NCBI RefSeq assembly: GCF_020085105.1 | Contig: NC_058043.1 | Span: 20,108,667 to 20,172,666 of the forward strand | Reading direction: 5' to 3' | DNA from: Siniperca chuatsi | Lineage: Eukaryota; Chordata; Actinopteri; Centrarchiformes; Sinipercidae | Length of the DNA: 64,000 bases | Part shown: piece by piece, positions 17,501 to 30,400 of the stretch | Layout: every line of letters starts with the position of its first letter | Position numbering within the stretch: position 1 is the first letter of the stretch | Position numbers and translations under genes: made by a program | The notes under the pieces: model-generated | What the model was told of the DNA's origin: nothing | The model's input: the letters and a program-made list of their open reading frames with translations, nothing else | Database searches by the model: none

Positions 17501-19406
17501 TATATGCTGCTGATGAACACTAGGTTGGCGTAGAGTACCTAAATGTAACCGCCCATCATGCAGAAGTGTCCTTGAGCGCCAGACCAGTTCCAGGGGTGTT
17601 CTGACCTCTGTATGAAGTCCAGTTGAGGAAAATTCCAGTGGGGTATGATGATAATATTATAGCATATATTAAAACATGTTTAGCTATTATCAAATCTGTG
17701 TTTTTATTTGTTTTCACAGGGAGTTGCTTAGGCAGACTGCCTGAGTAAAATCAAATAAACCACTGATTGAATTGTGATCATTTTAGATAGGTAGAGGGGA
17801 GGGCAGTCAGAACACAGAACTGGTTCAGACCTCCGAGCAGTGCCTATATACAGTATGTCTGCAGCTCTTCTACTGCAGCTCTGTCATTTAGAGCAGTCAT
17901 TTAACCCTCTTCGTCAAATTCCAGTAGACAATAATTGTACCTCCTACAGCGATCTCACAAGCCTAAAATATCACATGTGATTTTCCAAGCCGACTCAACA
18001 CCGCTCTCATGTCACAACTATAACCAATGTTTAAAGTGCTATAAGTAGCCTATAGATGGATGTTTCAAAATGACTGGTATCAGTTTTTATGTGGTTTCCA
18101 TGTGACAATGGGGTTTTTTTTCTTGCACCCAGGAATCTCCCAGATCCTTCCATGTGGGTGTCTAACACACACAAACTTGTTGCTTATCAGCCATTTCAGT
18201 TCTTCTTTAAGTTAGGCTTCTTTAGGTAGTCATTTAAGAAGTAAAATCAAGACAGGATCAACTGCGTTTGATGATGAAAGCAATTACACCCGTGGTTGGG
18301 TAATTTAAAAATGTATTAAATTTTACTACAATAAAAATAACAAAGACATAAACCATAAACCACACACCTGGCACCATTTCAATTGTCCTCTGAGTTTCTT
18401 CTCCCTTACTTTAAAAATATTCCTTGAGGTCTTGAGGCCAGCGATACACTTTCCTAGAAGAGGAGAAATCACAGGTACAGAGCACAGCGGTCTCCTTATT
18501 AGATTAACCACAGCAATGAGTCTTGTACAGATTACACAGCACAGCTCTTCCTCAACACTACTTTCAGGCTCTTCATACTGAGAAGCTTAGAGTCACTCAG
18601 TGTATAGATTTGTCCATGTGCAGCACATATGGGCAGATGCAGGAGGCCTGAGCATGTGGCCCAACAGAGCTTCTGAGGTAAACTCGCCAAATAATAATTA
18701 CTCAACAGAGTCACTGTGAAACTGCATTTGTGACGGCTTCGATCTTAAATAAAGTCTATATATCCCAACAACAACTAACGACAGACAAGCTTAGTATACA
18801 TGATTCTGTCATTGGTTTCTATTGAATACTCATGAATATACAATACCTAATACTACTGAATAAATCACTAAATTGTTTTTTAAAGTAACCACACACAGCG
18901 ATGAAGTTCATCTTTTTCAGCTGGTACAACAGCTGAAAGTAAAACTAGAAATTCCCCGAATTTCTAATATCTACTCTAAGACAGCTTTAGACTGTAGATT
19001 TGTTTTAAAATTAGGAATTGTGTTTCAATTTTACTTTGTAGTACAAAATACAGAGTTAACCAATGCCGCCATCTTAGATACGTTTAGGGCTGTAAATGTA
19101 GCTAGAGATGGCCAGCCAGCCAATACCCTAATTAGAAGAATAAAGCTTAGCCTATGGCCCAGGTGTTTTAAGAGGGGGAAAAAAGACTGCTTGTGTTTAA
19201 AGAAGAAAGCAGATCCAAACACAGTAATTACCCAAACTTCAAATTAAAGCTTGTCCTCATAAAATGGGAAATGGTGTGCACACTCTCTCCACAACAACAC
19301 TCTCCTGAAAGCTGCTTAAAGTATTTTCAATAAAGTTTAGTGTTCCATACGTTTAATTAATTGTTTCATTTCATTATGTGTGTTTAATTGTTTAAGGTAA
19401 GTCAGC

Positions 19407-19430
19407 ATGGGGTTAGGGTTAGGGTTAGGG
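19407..19430 (+). repeat. short interstitial telomere-type repeat (TTAGGG)3
   Basis: GGGG followed by three perfect TTAGGG units, embedded in non-repetitive DNA. Confidence 0.85.
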
Positions 19431-20453
19431 TCTAACTTCCATCAATCCCTGCTCTTCATGCTTCCTTTCCTGCCTTCTCTTTTTCCCCAAAGCAGGGAAA
19501 GGCTTCCTCTCTGCCTTTTCAAAGGGGCAAAACCATCTGGTGCAGGCTGACAGAGTAGGTCAAGTAGATGGGGGGTGCACTGAGGGGGTGTAAGTACAGA
19601 CTGCACTCCTCAGTAAAGACAGGACCTGTAGGCTGTCATCACACTGCCCGAAAACCCAAGAGGCACTCCCAGCCTGGATCACACAGCAGAACCGCAGGGC
19701 CAGGGCTTTTTGCACGCTATGTGGGCCATAAAGGGACATGAAATGTTTGCCTTACAAGATGAAGGATGTTTCCATATATTTATGCTTATGCATAGACACT
19801 ATGGGTGAATATAAAGAATAAAGAAGTTCTGTTACTCTAAGTGTTCAGACTTGTCAAACAACCTGTGGAGTATACATAACATATAATTAGATTTAAATTA
19901 AACAAATCAGTTTTGATTTTTACTTTTAGTCGAGCTGTAGCCTCCTTACCATCTTCCACTAGCATAACGTCTGCATAACTAACTTAAAACCTGGAGTTGT
20001 TAATCAGTCCTGGGGGGTTTTGGTCTAAATGTTTGGTTCAGTGCACACCAGCAAAGCCTTTATTATCCTGGATCATTACGCCTTTGTCCTCAAAGGCTGA
20101 AGGATAAGTTGCATTATGTGCCTCAAGTGTAAAATGCTTTAAAAGGGGAGCAGCCATGGAAGCAGCCTGGCTTGCTACGTGTTATTACAAACATTTCCAG
20201 CTGTAGAGTTTGGCACTGATCAGTCTGGATCTCTGGTGGAACCGCTCAACTATAATCAATCATCATCTGTAATGAAGTGTGCGGCTATTGTTCCCAAGGA
20301 CAGACCGGAATTAGCTGAATTCAAATGTCCACTGGCAGAGAATAACAAACAGACAACCAAACTTTAGGGTTTAAAACGAAGAGTAGCCTAGTAATGTGGA
20401 CATCTGCAACATAAAAAAATACATTTTCATTTAGTAAAAGTGATTTTAAAAAC

Positions 20454-20900
20454 TTACCGATGAGCCGGTGTTCGGCAGTTGTAACGTTAACTTCTCCTTG
20501 ACAATCGGCCCTGTCAAACAGGAAAAACACCCCACCATTCACAAACACAAAAGCGGCGGTGGGGTACCAGGGAAAACCGGTTTTCTCCCAACTTCTCCCT
20601 AGGCTCTTTTTAAACTCACAGGCTGAACTAAACCGACAACGGCATCGTTTTGTCCCTACCCCTGCATCATCCAAATCTTTTAAAACGCGAACCCAGCTGT
20701 GACCACAGACGTGAGGGAGGCTAGCTGGTTCCCATTCTCCGCTGGTGCCTCAGTCAGTCACACAACTTTTCAACTGCTAAATTAACCGCTGAAGTTTCCG
20801 TCTGTGGCTTCACACCAAACAACTTCAAGTCCACCGCTCTGGAAAATCTTAACGATCCTCCCTCACACACCTCACCTCTCCCTTTCTCTCCGCCGAAGTA
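20454..20900 (-). promoter_or_regulatory. probable first (mostly non-coding) exon and promoter of tmem198
   Basis: A consensus minus-strand donor, GTAAGT, occupies plus 20454-20459, after exon sequence ending at 20460. Upstream (20460-20750) the sequence is richer in CpG than its surroundings. No other minus-strand gene lies between here and the tmem198 ATG at 10396, whose upstream sequence ends in a splice-acceptor-like TTTACCCAG. I infer a 5' exon spliced over about 10 kb. An in-frame ATG at 20674 opens 72 codons up to the donor, with no recognised product. Confidence 0.4.
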
Positions 20901-21284
20901 AATGGCTCTTAAAAAAACAAAAGAAGAAAAGTTTTTCCCTCTCTCCCTCCGAGGCAATCCCCTCTCTATCTCCATCCAGCGTCGTCAGTTGGTCCGTTGG
21001 AGGGAGGGAGGGAGGGGAGTGTGGCTAGCTAGCTAGCTATACCTGTAATAAACTCATTCAATTAACGGGGGGGTTACTTTGAACTTTTACGTTCAGTTGG
21101 ATATAGTACTAATAATGAACTGGTAGGAGTCACAGCAGTCTATTTACATCTAACCTTGTGACGTTATTTGGGATCCCCCCCCCAACATCCCATTTGAGAA
21201 CACAGTATAGGCTAGCTAGCGTTACAATTAAGGCCCACACTAGCTAACTTACAACTGTTTTTCTTTAGAGGATGGGGGATACAA

Positions 21285-21700
21285 AGTGCTAATAAGGCAC
21301 CATTTATAAAGTGTTTATAAGTTGTAATGAATGGCTTTATTAATAGCTAATAAATCATTTACTAACGCTTTATAGGGCATATAAATCATATATAAAGAAC
21401 ATATTTTGGGTTGCCAGGTTGTCTCTGGTTGGTGTTTATCCTCGTCCAGGCAGCAGGATACTAACTAGCTTTGTCTTTAGTTTATCAAGTAAACCACCCA
21501 AAAAGGACCTATGACCGCTGACCTTCTGGTAAAGTGCTGCAGAGCATCTAAGCCAGAATCAATTTGTTAACAAGTTATTAAAATGTGATTCAATCAATTT
21601 ACTTTATTTCGCCAGGATAATCCACTCAGTATCAATACTGCTTTCCAGTGAGTCTTGGGTACACATTACAAACAAACAGACAATTAAAACAAATTATTAT
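21285..21700. repeat. AT-rich dispersed repeat fragments
   Basis: The block 21300-21400 (TTTATAAAGTGTTTATAAGTTG and related words) and the block 21600-21690 (TTACTTTATTTCGCCAGGAT) resemble common fish interspersed repeats from memory. Neither has a second copy in the window to prove it. Confidence 0.4.
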
Positions 21701-22242
21701 TAACTTAGTAACATAATAATTGCAGACTTACTAACTTTTGCTGATGGCTGAGCTTCTAAGAAAGTGAGAAACCTGTGACCCTTATTAATAATCACTTATT
21801 GACATTTATAACGCAGTCTTGATGACAGTCATGATCCTAATAATGACAACCCAAAAGTTGTCCTAATCAATGGCATATAACTGATCCATTAAACAATAAT
21901 GATTTAACCATTAGTACATTTATTACAATTTTTAAACCCTTTTCAGAAAGTCAGACACAATGGTCTGTACTAGGCCTATAATGAGCTCCATGTGTTTAGA
22001 CAGTGACCAGTGTTTGAATGTGAAGGCAGACAAGTTGTATATATTTCATTCTCTTCTCCTTTTTGTATTCATAGTAACGCACTGAGGAGGGCTGGGAATT
22101 TGCTGTGTTCAGAGAGTAACAACTGGTGACACAGGACCCTGTGGAGTGTGTTGGTACATGCAGAGGGAATGAGCTACAGCTGTGAGTGCTGAGACTGTAG
22201 GAGCACTTCATTCTCACCACAGGGTCTACCGGAGGAGGAGGT

Positions 22243-22243
<1 letters not shown>

Positions 22244-22297
<54 letters not shown>
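22244..22297. repeat. (GT)n microsatellite
   Basis: About 27 GT units followed by a short GA run, in the intergenic DNA between the tmem198 5' exon and timeless. Confidence 0.95.
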
Positions 22298-22307
<10 letters not shown>

Positions 22308-24170
22308 CAGGGACAGCGTCTTATTTATTTATAGTCACGACCATAGTTCAACAACTACACCCACAGGTGTTCATCATTTACCACTTTCAGGTATATAATA
22401 ATTATAATTTATTGCCACATTATTCCACGTAACCCCTTTCACTGCATTTCCAGGAGGATTTAGCAATAGACAGATGTTTGGCTGTACTGCTGAGAACAAA
22501 ATAAATTGTTGACTACGTGCAAGTGAGCAACAACCATTCTTGTGCTCTTGCTCCGGTGAAGAACTGATGTCACTGTTGACAAGCCCCATACTCATTTTTC
22601 ATTTTCTTCTATTGGAAAAGCATCAAGTACTATTAAGTACTGCTAGTTAGTTAAATACTAGTTAAGTACTGCTAAGTAAAGATGCTGTTCTCTCCTTTCC
22701 AGGTAACCTATTCATCTCTGAAAAGTCTGAATCACAACTGGTCTGTGTAATTCATAAATACACAAAAGCAAACAATGCAAAGGGAAAATTAATTTCAAAT
22801 ACCCCCATATGAACTACCTGACACGCACATGAAACCAGATAGTAGTAAAGTAAAAGCTACGTGCCTCTTGTAGTGTTGCGACATGAAGCTCAGTTCCAAT
22901 CCAAGGTCTAGAAAAAAGAAATTGTGCGACAAACAAATCAGGTAGTTTTTTTCCACCCCTCACAAACTAAACAGACAAGTACATTTCCCTGAGAATTTAC
23001 CTAACCATCAGACTGAGTAATATATTCAAAGTGTTAAAACCTAAACATGTCATCGCTGAGGAAAATGCGCCAACTCAAACACTCTTCTGCAGCTTTTAAA
23101 TGAAAAGTCAGGTCTTCAGTTTCTCTAAAAAAAGCATGGCTTCTAATTACTGAGAGTTTTCATGATTTAATGAGTGTATAACGCATCTGTTACTAACATT
23201 CATGCAATACAACCTCCAGGCATTTGCTTTCAAGTTCTGGTTACAAAACACTGAGTCACCCCTCTATATTTAATATACAGACTGTCCAAGCCTGGTTTCG
23301 GATGATACAAGGAGACATATCAGGCGTTTGTCTGTGCAAAGGAAGTGATATACCTTTAACCTCTTAGCTTCACGAACTACACCCACCCACCATTGTGCTC
23401 ACAGCAGTATATGTGGATTGTCAGGTCTGCTTCTGGCTCTGTGGGATGGGGGCAGAGCAGATGCTGTGACAGGAAGTTACTAACATGGTCCAGATGTAAG
23501 GACAAGAGACCACCTCCAACCCAGCTGCAAAACATGGATGACTACAGGGAGCGACTGCAGACAAACACAGGATACAGGGTCCCCGTGTTGAAGAAAGCTC
23601 AATCAAAAGACTCGTGTCATTTTTAAGAGAAATATGAACAGACAGATTTTGATCTGTCCCTGTTTTCATTCACTCACAGAGGTACAATACTAATTAAAGT
23701 TTTGTTCAAAAACTCAATTTTAAAAAGGGATATACAATATATTCAAGAGTTCAAATTAGATATTCTACAAATTCAAATATTTCTTTTAACTTTTTCGCAA
23801 CAGGTAATAGTTCAACATTTATGTGCCCTCTAGTGTTTAAAATGATGCAGTGCAACAAAGTGACAAACCAAAAGCTGCCAGTGAGCCACTATTTTGACAA
23901 CTTTGCTTTTTTTTATTAATAAGTAGGCATGCATTTTACTCTGAAATCCAAAGTCAACATCGGAAATGACCGAAAAGTACAAAAGTATTTGTATAGATGC
24001 AATTTTATCAAAAACAATTATCCTACAGCTTTCCGATCAAAGATGAAATTATTGAGTTAGAAACAAAGTCGTATAATGCAAAACTTTCTCACACAGCAAT
24101 ATCTGTATGATGTCCATGCTGGGAATGCTAAGAGAAAAAGAACGACTAACAAAATAGAAGACTGGCAGGA

Positions 24171-24176
24171 TTTATT
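24171..24176 (-). terminator. candidate poly(A) signal of timeless
   Basis: TTTATT on plus is AATAAA on minus, about 260 bp after the timeless stop codon, giving a plausible short 3' UTR. Confidence 0.4.
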
Positions 24177-24433
24177 TACCATAACTACATAAAAGGTACC
24201 AATCAATTGCTCACCAAAGAGATGACTAAATGAAATTGCTTAATAGGATCTCTGTATCCACAGGGGCAGGTCTAAGGGCCTATTTCTTTGGGTTGTTTGG
24301 TATTCCATTAATAGAGTTTCCGCTGTTTGGACTGCAGCCCTCCAGAGAGCCCTCTGCATCCACCTCTGAGCAAAGAGGAGGGACTTAAATGTCTCCCCTG
24401 TCTGCAGTTTTTACAGTCCATTAAAGAAAGCTA

Positions 24434-27400
24434 CTAATCCTCATCTTCCTCTTCATCAATTAAGACCATCTTCCGTCTACGCTTCACAGGAGCAGAGATA
24501 TCCTCCCTGTCTGAATCTGCATCATCGTTGGTATCCATATCCATTGCAGTGGTGGAGTTATCCTCTGTAAAGACAGTAATGTGTGAGCCAAAATGCTGCA
24601 GTTCAGTCATGCTTAAACACCACTGTTGTCAGAGCTGATGTTACGCTTAGCATGAAATAAGGAGTGAAAACCTAAACCTACTTTTAACCCTTATTTATAC
24701 AAGTTTTCTGACTGGGTGCCCACTTAGTTATTATTAAACTAACACATTAAAACAGTAATCTGATGTCCAACAGTTATATACCATTCTCATCATTGTCCAA
24801 CACTCTGCTTCTTTTAGTTGAGGTCTTCTCCTGGTACCTGATGTGAACAGTAACAGAGTAAGAATTAAGAGTATTTAGTATTAAAAATAGAAATTTCTCA
24901 GCTGCGGTTTGGCTTAACGGATTAACAAAAACATAGGGCGATACCTCACCTCTCAATTGTACTGTCTGTATCCTCAATAGGAGTGAAATCTGACACAGGA
25001 GCTAAAAACAACAACAAAAGTTGCATAAAATGAACAGTCATCTTAACACTTGACTCATCTTTAATTAGCAGCAGATTTCAACTGGTGTAAAATGCTGCAC
25101 CTTAAATGCTTTACCAACATCTAAAAAGTGAACGTGCCCCACAGGTTTTAGCCAGCCATGCAGTGGCTTCCCATCTTGCTTCTAAGGCAGATGAACCATT
25201 TTCTAAACTGGTATACCAGAGGAATCTTATTAGTACGTATGATTTTCACTTTCCATTTTTAACCTTGTGGCACTGCATTCTTTATGTCCAGCATTTTGAG
25301 ATGCAAAACAAGGGTAAAAGGTTCTTTACAATGAAAATAACATTGCTGCTTTATCAATTCCAAGCTAAGACACTTGACTGTGACAACATTGCCATCGCAG
25401 TGTATTTCAGGAAACTGAAGCATAAACATTGAATTTTTACATTTAAAAATATTCAATACCACATTCTTGGCTACTTGATTAGCCAAATCAGGCTATAGAA
25501 GAGGCAAGTTTCGTGTGTACCATTTAACTCAACGCTTGCCTATCTGACAAAGCTGTAATTAACTGCTGTCATCTGAGACACACACACACACACCTGTATG
25601 CTCTGAGGTGTGGTGTTTCCTCTTGCGTGTGAGCAGCAGAGCTCTCAGAGCCTGAGCTCTCTGTTCACTCGAGACCTCCTCCTTCTCCTCTTCCTCCTCC
25701 TCCTGGGATTCTCCGGTTTGATTCCTGGAGCCATCTTGCTCCTCGCCTCCTTTAGGTTCTTCCTCTGTTGGATTAAGAGCTGCAGCTGCACTCCGGAGCT
25801 GGGATGCAGTGATCTTCGCTGGGATCCTCCAAAAGGTCTCCTGGTTACAGTGAAAAATAAATCCAATTAATGTATATGTAGAGTATCAGCTGTATTTTAC
25901 CGTCAGGTGTTTTTTTTAAATCCATTGTTTAGATATTATTTTGCAGTCAACTTCAACTTAACTTCAGTATACTTAAAGTGCACATCACCCAGATAATCTC
26001 TGTACACTTTACAAGACAGTACAACAGCAAAGAAAACACACAATATTACATGTAAAAGTACACACACGCACAGGTAATACTGTTACTATGACAACAAGGT
26101 TGAGGTTAGTAATTTTAAAAACAGAGATCATATAACCATAACAGGATTGGGGTTGCTCTTTCTCAGGAGGAAAAACAGTCAGTTATTTGGGTTCCAGCAA
26201 GTGAAATTAAGAGATATCATAATTAACAGAAAAAAAGATGTCTTTTCAGCCTGGACTTGAAAGTCTCAACTGAGCCTGCCTCCCGATTGTGCAGTAGTGG
26301 ATTATTCCAGAGAAGCGGAGCTCGGTGGGAAAAGGCTAGACTGCCAAGAGTTCTTATTAAATCGAGGAATAGTTAGGTAAACAGCTTCAAGGGAATGTAA
26401 GGGACATGATGGAGTATATGAGTATAGTAAGAGCTGATTAAAGAGCTAATCAGAATGAGGTGAAATGACTGATTTGGTAATGAAATATCACCCAAAAAAC
26501 ACACCTGTTCATTAGCAGGTGCTCGCATTCCCAGTTTGCGCAGCAGCCTCCGGAAGCTCTTGTTGTCCATGGCTTCTTCATTTGCCTCTGTCAGAGGAAC
26601 AAGTGGCACAGCCTGGGACAAACCTGGTGAATGGACAACTATTTCATTAACAAAAACCAAACAGCACTAATTATAATGTTTTTAACACATACTGTAACTT
26701 CCCTGAGAGCTCTCTTTTGTTTTTTGTTTGACAGTTGCTCTTACCATCTTCTTCACGGTCCTCTGCTGTTTTGATTAGACGATTCTGTAGCCACAACACG
26801 GGTCCGGACATGCCTGTTATACAAAAAAAAATTTACAAAAAAAATTAAATAAATAAAAATACAACAGCATGAAACTAATCCTAAGAGTACAGAATGGAAG
26901 AATATTTTATTCTTATAGTCTTAAAGATATACTTTTTCAAACAAAGACTTAACACACATACCACCAGTGTCTTTGCACACAAACGCATTTGTTGTTTATT
27001 TCTTTGTTCTCATCTAACAAAAAGAGACTGATATTACTTTGAAAATTACATTTAATCTGTATTAATATTAAATATTTTACATTTCACCATCTACCATCTC
27101 CATACAACTAAAGTGCCTTTTGGCCTCTGTCTCACCTTCCTGTTGTAGAGCATACACCATGGTGCCTACATCAGCTCTCCTCTCTACTGGAGAGTGCAGG
27201 CTTTGGCTCCTCCTTCCTCCATTTTGTGATTTTTCCCTTTCTTGCTCTTCATCTTCCTCTTCCTCACTCTCTACAGACTCATCTTCCTCATCTTCGTCAT
27301 CTCTGTCCACGGTATCATCTGGGAAACCTTGTGTTAGTCCTTCTAGGAACGCTTCTTCAGTCTGTGGCAGAAAAAGAGTAACCCTTATTGTAGAAATACC

Positions 27401-30400
27401 ATTTCTTGGAATATAATTTATTACACATGTTGTTTTTTTATGATATATACTAATTTTTGTATTAGATGCATAATTGATCTTTTACAATAACACTATGGAT
27501 CAGATTAAGAATTGGAAAATGAAGACAAAGTACATCTCAATTAACTTTACCATTCCTTTTCCAGAGCTCTTCCCTTGAGCACTGCGACTCCTCTTCTTAT
27601 AAAGTTCTCGTCTCTCGGACACCAAGCCCATACTGAGCAGCTTGTCTACCACGCGTGCACGGGACCGCTTGGCTGTGAGCTTTTTTAGGATATTACCCAG
27701 CACATCTGTGAAAATACAGTTTTATCACTAAAGACAGTCACCACACAAACCACAAAACGTTCCTGAGACTACTGTCATAAAAAGAGTGGAACTGAGAACA
27801 GTGAAAGGCTACATCATTTTCCTCTCATGCACTACACAATGACAATATGGTGTCCAGTACCATCAGAGTCTTTGTACTCCTCGTAAAGCATCTCCAGCTC
27901 CTGCTCCTGCTCCTCAGTCCAAAGGACAATCCGGGTACCTTTCCTTTTGTAAAAGAAAAAAAATTACTAAAAAAACAACTCTTTAACAAGGGTTTACAGT
28001 GTATAGAGCCATTCTAAAATATATTCCTCTGTATATTAACATTAATATATTACTCATTCTGTCTGGAGAACATACTTCTGTTTCTTCAGTTCCTTAGCAT
28101 TGTCCACCAGACCCATATGCACCAGCTGCATCACCACCTGGCGCCGAGTGCGGGTGTTGTTGCTAAGTAATGGCAGCAGAGTCTCCACTATATCTGGCAC
28201 TAAACACAAGAATCAACAGTCAATTAATGAATCTTGACCTGAGTGGATAGTGTGCAACTGCATCTTGTAACTTATAACACAACAAACAAAAAGAAAGCAG
28301 ACCTTCAGAATGACGGTGCTCCTCATAGAGCTTGCGCAACTCCTCTTCCTCCTCTTCAGTCCATGTTGGTTTCTTTCCCTCTCTAACATATTTAGGACGA
28401 GATGCAATATTTGAAATTGCAGAACCAACAACTTTGCTATTTTGTAATTAATGTAAATTCCATGTTTTATAAATGACAATGCCTTACAATTTTATACAAG
28501 TGCATCTTTTACCTGTAACTTGGTAACAATAGTCAGCTTAACATAACACGTAATTGTAGACACACGCAAACACTAGAGAATTACAAAACAAAGAGGGCAC
28601 CAACCCGTCTTTGCTGTAGCCTTCAGTCATCTCTCGTACAGCCCCCACGTTTTTCCAGAACAGCAGTTCAACATATGCCTTATTGTTTTTTGCTGCCAGT
28701 GACAAGAAACGGTTGAGCACATACTTGGCAAAGGTCACCAGTTCCTGTGAAGGAGAGAATAAAGGTAAGCTCTTGTGTCATAACTACAGCTGACTTTATA
28801 TCACCAATAGCTTGCTTGACAGCAGTGAGGAATGTTTTTCTCATGTCATGATTGTACCCTGTAAGCAGCTGCAGCGGGGTCACTCAGGATCTTGTTGAAG
28901 AGGTTGAAGACTGACAGCTGGAAAAGCAGGGCGTCCATTTTGAGGTCGACAGCCAAGCGGTGCAGCATTCGAGCGATGCAGTGATTTGTGTGAGGTGTGT
29001 TTTTTGAGTATGATTTTAATAAGAGGAGGTATGGATGCACAATATTGGGGCTGGCAAACCTGTGAGGGGTAAAGAGAATGGCAACATGCTCCATTAGGAA
29101 GGTCACCAAAGTACTATTTGGCAGTGGCAGGTTACTGTGTTGAATGTTATCTTTTAAGTTCCTATAACTGTTTTCCTCACCTTTTGATAAAGTCTAGAAG
29201 GTTGAACTCTCTTTCAGAAACCTGAACAGACTCCAACTCTTCCTCTTCTAACTCTGCTGCATCATCCTCCTCCTCCTCTACCACAGGCTCAGGAGGAGAT
29301 GACCCTAAAATTAAAAAGGCAAGGTTTGAATGCTGCATAGATGCTGTGATACAAAAGGTAAATATAAATGTTAAAAACTTACTAGGTAGGTTTGCATGCA
29401 GGATCTGCTTAAGGAGTTCCAGTTCCTCTTCAGGTTCCACATCAGCTGAACCAAACACATCTCCCTCTGGCCACACCTCCCTGAGTAAGACAAAAAATAG
29501 AGAACACTTAACTAAACATGTGTCATTAGTCTGAGGGCTTGATGGCGTGTTTAGTCTCGCTGACCTGGCAGCACGCAGCAGCGCCAGTGCTTCTGGTCCC
29601 AGTCGAATCAAGAGGGCATCCTGCACCCGCACCATGGCCTCAGTCCGCTGATCCTCAAGTGGAGTTTCAGATGTGGCATCAAATGGCACAATGCTTTCAG
29701 TTAAAGACTCTGACAACTGCACACAGAAGACAGAGAGGTGGTATTCAGGTTTGGTAAATTTAGCCCTTTAGAGAAGCTCTTTGAAGCCAAACGCTCTTGT
29801 GCACTCAGAACCTGCCCTCTGACAATAAATGGTTTCTGCTCCCCCCTTGAGGTCTCACACTGACCTGAAACCCCGTAGCCTTCAGCTCTTCCTCCACAAC
29901 CTTCCAGGTCTCTGCCAGTGCCTCTGGACTAGTTTCCGCAGCTGAGGACTTTTTTTCCCCTCGGGACTTTTTCCGCTTCACCTTCTTCTTCTGAAGAGTT
30001 AACAGAGCTAGATATTAATATTTTAGGCAGGTACTAATAGAAAGAATTTACAGACACTGCAAATTTAGCTCAAGAACTTACCTGAACCATCAAGTTTTTG
30101 CGACCTTTGCAGAAGCGTTCCAACATGCGCAAGAAGAGATGAGTTGACTCCACCAAGTCTTTGAGGTAGGAGTGAGGCTGTCTGGTTTCATCATACTTCC
30201 TCAGCAAGGTCAAGAAAATCTCCCTGTATTCCATCAGGTAAAATATGTTACCTAGAAAGTATAGGTAAATAGATGAGGCAACTAGCACTACAATTACATG
30301 CAAATCTTTTTTTCATATTTCAGACTTAAAACAAGATTTAATAGAGAATTGAATATTGTCTTAGTAGTATATCCATATATTTGAAGCATTATGCAATGAG

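Larger units (their letters stand above)
10400..20450. other. gene-poor stretch between tmem198 coding start and its putative 5' exon
   Basis: No conserved protein was recognised on either strand. The stretch is AT-rich and holds dispersed repeats (about 11520-11830, 12474-12763, 14050-14565) and a short telomere-type array (19407-19430), listed separately. The longest open frames (for example minus 15120-14776) have no known domain and no splice partners. If the 20.46 kb exon is correct, this is a large first intron. Confidence 0.5.
21030..24170. other. intergenic DNA between tmem198 5' exon and timeless 3' end
   Basis: It contains the repeat fragments at 21.3-21.7 kb and the GT microsatellite at 22.24 kb. 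No conserved coding exon was seen; open frames are short and unrecognised. Confidence 0.5.
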
